A DNA stretch of 64,000 bases. It comes from Cercospora beticola. Lineage: Eukaryota > Ascomycota > Dothideomycetes > Mycosphaerellales > Mycosphaerellaceae. Location: assembly GCF_033473495.1 (NCBI RefSeq), contig NC_088939.1, forward strand, positions 4,402,001 to 4,466,000. Reading direction: 5' to 3'. Below the pieces are notes generated by a model. The model searched no databases. It worked only from the letters and a program-made list of their open reading frames with translations, and had not been told where the DNA came from. A program made the translations under genes and the position numbers. Below, one piece after another: positions 44,701 to 55,200 of the stretch. Numbering within the stretch: position 1 is the stretch's first letter; each line of letters starts with the position of its first letter.

Positions 44701-45690
44701 GTAAGTTGGGACTGATGGGCCGGTTCTGAAAGGTGCAGGCTGCCTATCGCTGGGCGTGAATCTAGCAGGCGCAATCTCCTCTAACTCGTCGTCGCTATCG
44801 TTCGTTAGATCCACCACTTCGCTCGACTGTCGCGGTCGCTGCGGCAGTTGTTGCTGCATTCCGAATGTGGGAGGCTCAGCTTTGACTTGAGGCCGACCAT
44901 AAGCCTGCGAACGCGGCATAGCCAAGCCGTATCCAGGATTCTGATGCTGATGCATTCGTTGCGAAGACGATGATTCTGCAGTGGGCTGCGGGGCTGGTCG
45001 CTGGTAGTTTCCACCGAAATCTATCGTGGTCTGAACGTTGGGTCTGGACGAGGAAGCGTGCGCATTATTCGGTTGGCTCAGAGCACGAGCGAATTCCTCA
45101 TCGCGCAATAGAGCTTCTCGTCGCTTCCTCGCGGCATCTTCGGCTTGCTGCGCGCGCATGAACAAGCGGTTTTGCTCTGAATCGCGCGCAGGATCTCGCG
45201 GTACGAACTCGTAGGAGCCTTCGGACGACGTCGGAGTTGCAGCATTCGAGACATCGGGTGTCTGTCGCTTGTACGCGCTCTCGCCAACCTGCAAGTATGA
45301 TGACTGCGGCCGCGGACGCTTCACGCCAGAACCGGGAGTGGCAGTAGGAACCGCGCCATCTGAACTGAAGGGATTGGCGAACGTATTGCCATTACTGCCG
45401 TGGTTGCTCGCTGGTCGACCGCCGATGGCGCTATTCCAGAAACCACGTTCGTCGGCGCCCATGTCGTGATGATTTTGGGAAGTGTGTCCGTTCGGCTGGT
45501 TTTGCGGGCGCGAGTTTTCGGCGATGCGTGCTTCGAGTTGGGCTTTCTTTGTGTCAAGCTCGGCTTTCTCGTCCTCAAGTTCTCGCAGCCTCACTTGAAA
45601 TTCTTCATCATCGGGGTCGAGCGATATTATTTGCACGTCCTTGAACTGGATATCATCCAGCAGCACATCGTATTGATCGCTGAGGTCCAT
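41785..45690 (-). CDS. Snf2-family ATPase with embedded RING (Uls1/Ris1-like)
   Basis: A single exon of 1301 aa with an ATG start. The N-terminal 450 residues are disordered and Gln/Pro/Ser-rich; a short coiled coil lies near residues 30-60. The Snf2 ATPase begins near residue 470: ADDMGLGKTIQ (Walker A, about 503), VILDEAQCIKN (DEAQ box) and VTGTPMMNN. A C3HC4 RING sits between the ATPase lobes at about 843-897 (CPVCYDA, CGHDTCSECF, CPNCRGN). An acidic and then Lys-rich insertion spans about 930-1080. The second lobe carries FSQWTSLLDLLE, LVSLKAGNAGLNL and AIDRAHRIGQ. A RING inside the helicase marks the Rad5/Rad16/Uls1 group. The lack of a HIRAN domain and the overall layout favour Uls1, a SUMO-targeted translocase-ubiquitin ligase in the nucleus. 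Confidence 0.9.
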   Translation of the reverse strand: MDLSDQYDVLLDDIQFKDVQIISLDPDDEEFQVRLRELEDEKAELDTKKAQLEARIAENSRPQNQPNGHTSQNHHDMGADERGFWNSAIGGRPASNHGSNGNTFANPFSSDGAVPTATPGSGVKRPRPQSSYLQVGESAYKRQTPDVSNAATPTSSEGSYEFVPRDPARDSEQNRLFMRAQQAEDAARKRREALLRDEEFARALSQPNNAHASSSRPNVQTTIDFGGNYQRPAPQPTAESSSSQRMHQHQNPGYGLAMPRSQAYGRPQVKAEPPTFGMQQQLPQRPRQSSEVVDLTNDSDDELEEIAPARFTPSDRQPAPFRTGPSVPTYQMPGAFPNTPNNGIRPAPGPAAYGNGANNLHDPNMWMWLQSAMQNQAQAFRSQLRDVGNLVYGASSSNPWDLDDDDDDDDLIYTGVRQTAGYGNYAGNEALYRDRYDTMQHNDPTKTKEEIQELLANIRPDEDMPAHLRVQTPEDLTIRLHKYQEVGLTWLKKQEEGPHKGGILADDMGLGKTIQMLSLMVTRKSEDFRCRTTLIIAPVALLRQWKQEIKDKVKGGRYELSVFTHHGGTKAKNFDDLRSYDVVLTTYGSIASELKKLEKFLLRKKANPAAVPGSTEKLIFLADEAQWYRVILDEAQCIKNRTTQSAKGACLLKAKYRFCVTGTPMMNNVEELFSLIHFLKIKPYCHWEKFRLDFNTPLRSTHEAQRGRAMRQLQILCKSIMLRRTKKSKFEGEPILNLPERSTTVDNPVFDEDEQAFYTALESQSQVQFNKYLRRGTIGQSYSAILVLLLRLRQACCHPHLIKDFGVAAAADMTEDQMLDFAKQLDPQVVERIKSTGGNFECPVCYDAVANPAIFIPCGHDTCSECFSKIADPANAIQQGIENENGGARCPNCRGNINAKRLTDFNSFKKVHMPELLSEAERAEMNAADDEEVVSGVEDDSDDDNDDDEESSSDEDETLGGFIVPPDEEESDEEDSDDDDDLDRKLKSKKDKNGKAVKREPVDEELEEDDDGLDAPFKPKVEEGVAGPATNGTGIFAGHKSKAKKSKSSKGKGKEAKKNKKGAKGKGKAKEKKKKTKGPVTLADLKKEAAKSTKAKKKYLARLRKTYVGSAKIDKTMEILKDIMEAKEGEKVLIFSQWTSLLDLLEIPIDGEGYGYRRYDGSMTATMRADAVDDFKDDSKNVRIMLVSLKAGNAGLNLNMASQVIILDPFWNPYIEEQAIDRAHRIGQLRPVTVHRVLIQGTVEDRIIELQEKKRALISEALDEQSAANLARLGVQELAYLFGVTGDPTQQVNYRAANGRR

Positions 45691-46340
45691 TTTGTGGCGC
45701 CGCGGAAGGCCAGAGGCACAGCACTTTTGCGCTCTTGGCGCGCTCCGACGTGCGTTATCGGTTCTTTACGCAACGGTGCAAACCAGCTAGCGTGTGTTAC
45801 ACAGTGATCACTTGCTGCGCACCGGCACCGGGGCGCAGAACAGGCGGCCCCTCGTGGCCAACAGAGGTGGCAATTCCAGCGGCGGCAGGCGACCGCGTTT
45901 GTCCGGAGTACAGGGCCGAATCATGGGTCGTGCAGCGTATTCTGCGGCGAGACGTGGCAGGTCAAGTAGTCGGAGTGGTGAAGGTGAAGGCGATGCAGTT
46001 GCAATCGCGACTAAACACGCTTTGATGATGCAGCCGCGCACGGACGGTTAACGGTGAACGCCTCGAGGCGCAGGGATCAGCGTGTGCAAGGCTGACCTTT
46101 CACCACTCGCCCTCTTTCACATACACGAGACAACATCACATGCTGATCGGGACAGACTGTCGCTTATATGCAGTGACACTGCATAGGCGGTGAACGATTA
46201 AACCATTCTGATTAGTTGATTGATTGACTACATAACACGTATTTCCGGAGTTTTGAGAAAACTCTTCTCTGCCAAGAATCACGTGGTCAGGGTGGTCCCG
46301 TAATTCAACACACCCCTTTAGTAAACATTGATTACTATAG
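45691..46340. other. Promoter side of the Uls1-like gene, border of the RIP block
   Basis: This stretch keeps normal base composition with CA and TG dinucleotides. It holds the upstream region of the Uls1-like gene. Composition starts to change after about 46,200 and turns fully to the RIP pattern by about 46,340-46,400. No gene is seen. Confidence 0.6.
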
Positions 46341-46460
46341 AATCAATAGTTGCTGCCTTAGGTATAAAGGAACTTCTAACTTTACGTAGTAAATTCCTTT
46401 ACTTTAATAAAAGAAATAATATTATAACTCTTATTCTACTAATTAAAACTATAATAAAAA

Positions 46461-46522
46461 CGCTAAAAGTATACCGTTATACTTAAGTAAACTTAAATAT
46501 AACGGTACTAAAACTCTTAGCG
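46461..46522. repeat. Imperfect inverted repeat
   Basis: CGCTAAAAGTATACCGTTATA at 46461-46481 pairs with TATAACGGTA plus a CTCTTAGCG end at 46498-46522, around a short AT-rich loop. It sits at the left edge of the RIP block and may be a remnant of an element terminus. Confidence 0.5.
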
Positions 46523-46743
46523 TAGGGACTACGGAGTATACTAGTCTAGCGTTATTAGAGTAACTCGAGTAATACTCTTTATTCGTAGCTAGAGGTCTTA
46601 AATACTATTATCTCTACCGATAGTTTACTACCTCTAGAGCGAATAGAAGAAGTATAAGCCTCTAGAGTAATAAAAGAAGTTTAGTAATAACGTAGTACTT
46701 AAATTTTCGGCAGTTTGTTATATTATACGTCTTAAGTTAGTTT

Positions 46744-46816
46744 AGTAGGTCGTTCGGTTCGGTAGGTCGTTCGGTTCGGTAGGTCGTTCGGTTCGGTATC
46801 GGTAGGTCGTCGGTTC
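46744..46816. repeat. 17-bp tandem repeat
   Basis: Three tandem copies of GGTAGGTCGTTCGGTTC (the first with one change) and, after a 6-base spacer, a fourth copy lacking one base. The array lies just outside the 3' end of the Copia pol trace, where a long terminal repeat or 3' untranslated region would be. Confidence 0.85.
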
Positions 46817-48199
46817 GATTCGTAGTTCGGTTATAGTTATTTTATAATAGCCGAAGCTAGTTTTAGTAGTTTTTATACTCTTCTAGTAAGTTTAATTAGT
46901 TAATCCTTTAGTAATCGCTATATACTTATATAGTAGCCTAAGCTATATAGACTCTTTATAAGCTAGAGAGGCTATAACTTGCTCTAAATTACGTATATAT
47001 ATAGTATATAATTAAATACTAATAGTTAATTCTAAATAGTATATATATGCTCTATTAAATTAACTATTATAGCTGCCTAGTAGGTAGCTATAGAAGGTAA
47101 TATCGTCGCCGGAATTAAGCGGAACCGAATCCGAGCTAATTAGAGCGCAGGAAATACCTCTAACTTATTATTAGTAATAGCGGATTAGTTCTTAGTATAC
47201 TTAGAATCGCTACGGTAGAGGCTCTAAGATACTAGTATTATATTCGAATCCGGTATTAACCTTAATTACTATATAAAGATAGTATACTTTTAAGAGCTAA
47301 GTAGTTTAGTAAGGCTATCTATAGGTATCGATTTAGTTTTAATCTATTCTATATAGAGGTAACTAGTAGTATATTCTTAACGTAACTAGTATTAGTAGAT
47401 ATTAATATACCTAAGCTTAGTATCTAGTCGTCCGGATTATACCTTAATAATATAGATAGTTTGCTAGTTATTATATAGAAGAGTTAGTATCCTTTAATTA
47501 AAGTTAAAGCTAATATCGATAAAGAACCTCTTCTACTATATTAATTCTAATCTAGTATATAATACTACTAGTAACTTAGCTTCTATACTTAACTTAGTAA
47601 CGGTAGATTATCTTACTACCTTCTAGTTAATTAGTCTACCGAATAGTATAAATAACTATCCTTCTAATAATTGCCGTAATAGCTTATCGTTGCTAAATAA
47701 GGTATTAGTAGCTCTAAAGAACTTATAGTCTAGCTAATAGCTCGAGTAGCTATATACTATAATATCCGTATTATTAGCTATAGCTAAATATATAAGATAG
47801 TAGTCTTTCGTATATAGAAGGAAGCTAATATAGTAATTAGCTACCTTTATATAGTAAATAGAGGGGTTAGTAAGAAACCTTAATAGTACTAATACTACCT
47901 TAGCAATATCTAGCCGTATCTATATAGCTGCCTAATTAAGTAAACTAACCCGGCTTTAATATCCTACTATTATTACCGATATTACTTCTACCTCTTTATT
48001 TAGAATAGCCTCGAAATTATATAGTAGTAGTAATACTAGTCTCTTCTTCCCTTCCTATTCTACTAAGAATCTCTTAGTAATAGTTTTAATATAGGCTCGT
48101 TATAAGAGGGTAACCTTATTATTATCTAGTATTACTTTAATCCCTATAAACTATTTTAGAATACTAAGGTTATTTAGCTCGTATTTAGTACTTAGTTGC

Positions 48200-48500
48200 C
48201 GCTTGAATTTAGCAGCTACTAAGGCGTTATTTAAGTAATATATAATTATAATATCGTCTATATAGAAGAAGATCTAGAGTATTTTATCGTAGTTAATATA
48301 TAGGCAGTTAACGTTCTTAACTAGTCTTAATCTAAGTTCTTCTAATATAGTTATAAAGTAATTATACTATAGCTTTAGTAACTCTTATAGTCCGTAAAGC
48401 GCTTAAATAAGTCTAAGTACCTTTCTAGGGTTCTTAAAACTATTAGGTAGCTTAAGGTATATAGTATAAGGTAGCTTAGTATTTAAGAAGGCATTAATAG
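48200..48500 (-). pseudogene. Copia reverse transcriptase core
   Basis: The minus strand reads an ALYGL motif, then FFYIDDIIII with the catalytic Asp pair still present at 48253-48264. The surrounding frame has RIP stops, so the enzyme is dead although its active-site codons survive. Confidence 0.8.
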
Positions 48501-50412
48501 TATTAAGTTGTTTAGCTTTAAGCCTAAACTTAGCTATAATAGCTATTATAGTACGGAAGGTTCGTACTGCTAGCGTAGCTACGTAGGTATCTATTATAGT
48601 ACTCTATAGGTTACCTCGTATATAAACTCTCGCTTTAAACTTTACTAATCGTCCGTTTAAATTACCCTTATATTTAAATACCTAGGTAAGAGGTAAGAGT
48701 TTAATTATTTTGTCTACCGTTATAGTATTAACCTAATTAAAGGTATTTATCTTTAGGGCCTTATTAAACTTAATAAATCTAGCTTCTATAAATTCCTTTA
48801 TAAACTTATACTTCTTTATAGCCTTCTAGCTACGTAGCTCTAGTAGAAGGTTAGCAATTAATAGAGCGACTACTAATACTAATTATTTATTATAGTAGCT
48901 TATTAAGGGTCGTATTACTAATATATAGTATAATATTATATAAACTATAGCATTAAACGATATAGTAGCTATAGCCTAATTAGAGCTATCGAACTTTATA
49001 GTAAATCTAGTTCGAATACGCTTGCTAGTCTCTTCGTTTCGTATATAATAAGGCTCTCTATTAAACTATTAAGAATCCTTAATTAGTAGCGGTAAATTAG
49101 CAAGTTGTTTACGTAACACCTTAATTAATAGCACTTCGTTAAGTATTACCTAGGGTGCTACCGGCTATAGTTCTTACTATCGTAGTTAGTTATCCGTATA
49201 AATTAGCTTAGAGTTATTAAGTATAGAATTAACTATAACGCGCCTAATCGCCTCTTCTAATAGTAGAGGAACTAAATTAGGTTCTACTAGAAACTCCTAT
49301 CTCTACTACGAAGTATTAGTATTAAACTAGGCTCGTTATAGTTTAGTAGGCAGTTTATCTCTAATACTATAAGTGCGTAGTCGCTTCCGAGTAGTCGTTA
49401 GCTATTTAGTAGGCTATTTATATTTAGTAGGCTATTTAGCACTTAGTTAACTAGCATTATCCTTAGATAACTAGTTATCGTAGGTTTATAGACTTAATTA
49501 ATAAGGCGTTTAATCGTTCTAAGGTATTAGCCGAACTTATAGTAGTAGGAAGTTAGCTAGTACTAATTCTAGAGGTAGATATTATTTAACCTCTAGCAGC
49601 CTTCTATTACCTAGTTATAGATTTACCCCTTTAGTAGTAAATCGTATAGTATTAATCGGTATACTATATATATATAGAAGGTTATCGAACTAATAATTAG
49701 AAGCTAGTATATATATATAGCTATCGTTTACTCTAATATCGGCGGCTATCTTATTATCTATTAAATTAACGCCGAGATTAATATTATAGCTATTATAGAA
49801 CTAGTATTTATTAAATATAATATTACGAGTACGGATTACTAAGCTCTTTAAGAGTATCTATACGCGATAGATACTATATCCTTCGTATCTATAGAGGTAG
49901 CTAATATACGTTCTTAATAGCATCTTCTAGCGTACTAGTAATACTTATTTATAGGTTCTAGTTATAGTAGTAGTACTATAGATTAGAGAGTATACTCGGC
50001 TTCTAAACTAATAAACGTATACTACCTTAGGTTTATAGTTAGTTGCTATCTTAAAAGGTAAGCGTATTTGCTAATTACGATTCCTTAAGCGTAGTATACG
50101 GTTAATTAAGAAGTATACTATATATACTGCCTCCGGCTATAGGTTATATAGAAACTCTATATATAGTATAAGTGAACGTACTACTATAATAATAACTCCT
50201 CTAGGTCGTTCTACTAGATCCTACTCTAGAGTATATAGTACGGTTAGTTACTATATTATCTATAAATAGCGGAGGTAAGATTAGAATTTAAGGCTAATAC
50301 CTAAATCGTTATTAGTACTAAATATAATAACCTCTCGTCTAAGCTTGCGAATAAAGGTTGCTAGTTCTTAATAAGTACTAAATAATACGTATTTAGCCTT
50401 TAATAGTAAAGT

Positions 50413-50712
50413 CTATATAAAGTTAAGGCTAGTATAGATATTATAAGCGTAAATTAGGTACTTATAGCTATTATACGCTATATCTAGCTCAATTACGTCT
50501 ATAGTAATATATCTATAAGGTGTCTTAATTAATACTATATAGTTCCGTAGCCTTCTAGATATAATACGCTTACCTTTAGTACGAGCGTATATATCGTAGT
50601 CGTAGGTTCGTAGAACGGTATTATTATCTACGGATTCGTTACGCACTAGCTTAATTCCGATTACTTTGTTTGCTAGTTCCTTAATACGCTCCCTACCTAC
50701 GTAACCGAACAC
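50413..50712 (-). pseudogene. Copia integrase N-terminal fragment
   Basis: The longest surviving open frame of the Copia element, 99 codons. GYVGRERIKELANKVIG is the Gag-pre-integrase motif with its His changed to Tyr. DYDIYARTKGKRI is the zinc-binding segment with Cys changed to Tyr. The start of the integrase core (TIDVIELD) follows. The frame simply escaped RIP stops; it is not a functional gene. Confidence 0.8.
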
Positions 50713-52289
50713 TTCGTATAGTCGTTTTAGAGTAAGAGTTCGTATTAGTATTAGCGTACGGCTATTTAAGTTAATAGTACGTAGTTATTAGAAGGGGTAC
50801 TACGCTAGTTATCTATCCTATATTAGCTAAACTAATAGTACTAGATAGCTATTACCTTTGTCGTTTATATTAAAGAACGGTATTAATCGTTATAGCCGTA
50901 CTAAATAATAAATAAAGTAACTATTCTATCGTAGAGTATTATCTTCTTTACGCAAGAATATGCCTTTCTAATATATTAATGCTCTACCTATAATATTAGT
51001 ATAGAAGTTAGGTATATAGGTAATATTATTAAGCGTAAAGGTAACTAGTCTATACGGTACCTTAACTATAAAGTTAATACTACTAATAGCGATAACCTAG
51101 TTATATCTATTACCTATTGCTACTATATCGTAGCTCTATAGTATATTAGTTGCCTTAAAACCAAATCTTAACGGATAATTAATAATATAGTAGTTGCTAC
51201 TAGAGTTATATATTAGTAGGTTATTAACTAATACTTTAGCTACGTTTATAGCTAGTCTAAACTGCGTATAGCTAATATTTATTAGTAGTATAGCACTTCC
51301 TTCTATAGCCTTATTATATACCTCTATTATAGCCTAAATTACTAGAGGGTCTTTAAATCTCTCTACCTATACCTTATAGTACTTAGAGTATATCCTTAAG
51401 TATTTAGTAAAGAACTTAAGTTTCCGTTTCTATAGGTTAGTCTTATCGTTATCCTTTACCTTATCTCTTAGCTAGTAGTTTACTACGGTATAGGTACCTC
51501 GTATCTTATAGGCTTCTAATTCTTTAATACTAGTAACCTTTATATAGCTTAGTAGATTACGCGGCTTAGAGTTCTTAGGCTATATACCCTCTAGCGTTAT
51601 ATTAGTACTAGCTTATAGCTTATCCTATTCTTCTACGAACGTAGCGAACGAGCTCTTATCTAACTATATAAGATAATCGCGGTTATATTAACGGTATATA
51701 TTAACTAGTACCTTAAGGGTAGTATTCGGCTAAACTTAGCGTATTACGTATAGGACGGTTCCGTATAGAGAGTTCGCTTTAGATATAGCTTCGGTAAATC
51801 GTAGTAGTAGTATTATTGATAGGTTATAATTCTTATCCTATATATTACGTTCTAGAGTTAACTATATAGTATACTAGAGTTCGTAATCCTTAGTACTCTT
51901 TATACTTAGAAGAAGGTTAAGTTACTATCTTAATTAACGCTAAACTTAATTACCGCTTAGTACGATAGCTTCCTTAAGCCTCTTTATAATATTACGTAAA
52001 GTTATTATCTCGCCGTATTAACTAACTAGGTAGTATTGCTATACCTTATTAACCGTAGTTATAAGGTAGGTAATCGCCTTTTCTTTCTACTTAACGAACT
52101 TATCGTATTCTACTACGTCTAGGACGAATAAGCTATAAGCGGTAAAGTGTATATCTATTCTATATATCTACTAACTACTATCTAAAGGAGGTACTAGCCG
52201 CTAAGGTACCGGCCGCTAAGTACGGCTAGTACCGTAGCGGCGGCTATATAGTTATACTATAATAATTACCTCTCTCTCTATTTTAAAAA

Positions 52290-55200
52290 AGTATCGTCCT
52301 CGATATAGCGTACGCCTTAGTACTAAATACGCGAGAGTACGTCTCGGTCTCTAAGCGCGAGCCCTCTTTACGTCCCTTAGCTATCTTAATATCTTAATAT
52401 CTCTAGGCTAACCGGCGCTTCTTTTTAGCGACGGCCTACTTTAAGGCTTCGATAGCCTTACGTTTTTTCGCGGATCGGGTAGGAGTAGGTATAGCGGTCT
52501 CTTCCTAAGCCTCTACTAAACGGCTCGAGTAGCGCTTAGTCTTCTCGATAGGCGTTCCTATAGAACTATCCGTTAGGCCGGTCTTTATCGTAGACTTAGC
52601 TAGAGTTAGGCTAGTCTTTATCGTAGACTTAGCTAGAGTTAGGCTAGTCTTTATCGTAGACTTAGCTAAAGAGGATTTAGTAGCCGAGGAGTTAAGCTTA
52701 GGCAAGAAAGCTAAGAGTACCGACTTTCTAGTAGTCCTCTAGCTCTTTAGCGTCTTAGTCGCGGTAGGCTTACTCTTCTTTAGCTAGGTCTTAGAGGTAG
52801 CCTATTAAAGATTATCGGACTTCTTCTTATAGCAAAGAGGCTTAGCTAGGGCTACTATAGGGAGTTAGAGCTCGTCCTCCGAATCTTCTCTAATCTCTAA
52901 GGCCGGTAGGGAGTTAATAGCGGCTAGTAGAGAGTTAATAGCGCTATTAGAGTTATTATTAGTAGTATTATCTATTAGGCGTAAGGATAGGTATAAGTAG
53001 AGCGCTAGGTTATCCTTCTATACCTAAGTAAGAGCCTAGTAGCGGCCGCGGATAGAACGCGAGGAAAGGAAGAGGTAGTCTAGATATAAGGACGTAGTAT
53101 ACTTAAATTTTAACTTATCGACTATATAGGGCGGCTTCCGACTCTTCTTCGGAGAGTTATAAGAGTAGAACGTAGCTTATAGTAGAGCGACCGTCTTAAG
53201 AAAGTATACTAGAGCCGGCGTCTACTCTTTCTTATAGAGTACTTCTAGTATCGAGATCGGGATAGATACGATATTAATCTCTACCGGCTAGTAGATATTA
53301 TTCTCGTTTGCGATATAGTCGGAAGGATCGATCTAATTACTCGTATAGTTAGCGTCGTACTACGTATAGTTCGTACTATCGAGAAGGTAGTATTTATCGC
53401 CCTTCGTATAGCGCGCCTTCTTATAAGCTACCTCGCCGTAGAGGATATAGCGTCCGTATTCTAGACTATAGCGCTTACTATTACCGCTATTACCTTCCTA
53501 GATAATATATAGACGGCTATAAGGCTTATATATATCTAGGATACTGCCCTTTAAATCGAAGACTACTAGATAGAGCTTATAGAGAGTATCGAATAAGATA
53601 TAGCCGGCGTCCTTTAGCTCGTATAATCGTCCGAGATAGACGTCTTCTAGTCGGAAACCGGCCGGTAGTAGCGTATCTATATATATAAGACTCTAAGCGT
53701 CGAACGGTAAGATCTTAAGGATATTAACCGGCGCGTTCGGGTACTCCTAGTCGAAGGCCTTCTAGTAGTCGAGGTCGGGGTACTCTATAGTATTATACTA
53801 ATACGTATCGAAGACTACGTCGTCGCTAGTAAGTACTACGGCGGCCGGCTATAGAGCTAGATATAGTACGTAGGTAGAGACGCTAGTACTACTCTCTTCG
53901 TTAGACTCGTTCTAACTACTAACGTTACTATATACGATACTATCCTTATTATACTCGACCTTAGGTAGGACGTTCTAGTCTTCTATATCTAGCCCGTATA
54001 TATCCCTTCTAGATATAAATAGGCCTATAGGATCGGGAGGAACTATATATACGAGTTAGTCGTCTAAGTCCTTAACGATAGTATAGTCGGTAGAGTTAGA
54101 GCTATAGCTCGCGAATTCGATATAATAGTAGCGGCTATTATCGACGAGGTAGACCTTATTACTACTATTATAGAAGCGGTTATATAAGAGTAAAGGCTAT
54201 AGGCCTTCTAGTTCGTCCCTATTACGGACCGGTAGGAGCTATATAGTAATAGATCGGATAATACTATTTATAATAGGCTAGACGTCGGTAGGCGCGCTAT
54301 AGTAGCGAAAACCTATTCTACGAAATTTTCCTACGTCCTAGCCGTATTACTATACGTAGTAGTTAAGTCTTATTAGCTTATAGATACTACCCGCGTTAGT
54401 ATTTATCGTAGTCTAGATTAGGCGTAGCGTATAAAAGACTACGCTATTTACCTCTACCTAGTAGTTAGAAGATCCGCGGACAAAATTCTCGTACTAGAGT
54501 CGAACGAGGTCGACGAACGCGTCCTCCTCCGTAGCCGAGTAGGTAGTTAGTACGTCCTAGTTAGGTTTCTTAGCTACCTTAGCCTACTAGAAGTAGCGCT
54601 TCTAGGCGGCCTAATTCTATATAAGAAACTAGTTCTTATCGGTAGTATCGTAATAAACGGTATCTCGTTCTGCGAATTAGAGGAAGCGTCCTAGTATTAA
54701 GAGGTATAGATAGTCGTAGTCTCCCTTAAGTAAGGCTAGGATAAAGATATAAGCTATATTACCTAAGGCTTCTCTATAGAGAGCGTTAAGGATATCGGCT
54801 ATATAGACGGCCGCCTAGTTATAGTTAATATCGCCGGCGGAGTAGCTAGCCCGCCCGGCTCTTACGAGATCTATAAGTATATAAGCCGTATACTATAATA
54901 GGTCTCGATTAGTACGCGTATCCTTATCTATACCGAATAAGCTAGAGGAGATATAGGCGTCGAACTAGGCTAAGGCGTTTAGTTAAGCTTAGAGCTTAAA
55001 GGAGGACGCGTAGAGTATAGACGCTCCTTCTCGGACATTTCGTCCGCTCTCGGTAGGTAGCGTCTCTAGCTAACTACTACTACCGACCGGTAGGGATTCT
55101 TATCTAGGTTCTATAGCTATCTATTCGGTTTATATCTTCCCGAGCTTATCGTCGCCCTATTCGCTAGTAACGCCGACGTCCTAGTCGAGTAGTCTATTAC

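Larger units (their letters stand above)
46400..52150 (-). mobile_element. Ty1/Copia LTR retrotransposon, RIP-inactivated
   Basis: The minus strand shows a Copia polyprotein in the expected order. Gag-like traces lie at about 52.1-51.3 kb. A Gag-pre-integrase/integrase segment lies at 50,760-50,413, where zinc-ligand Cys positions are changed to Tyr. The reverse transcriptase follows at about 48.5-48.2 kb, with an ALYGL motif and the active site YIDD at 48253-48264. A terminal RNase H segment lies at about 47.4-47.27 kb. Many Gln and Trp codons are stops. The 3' terminal region should lie at 46.4-47.25 kb. I could not recognise a matching second LTR near 52.2 kb, so the 5' end may be truncated or too mutated. 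Exact ends are estimates. Confidence 0.8.
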
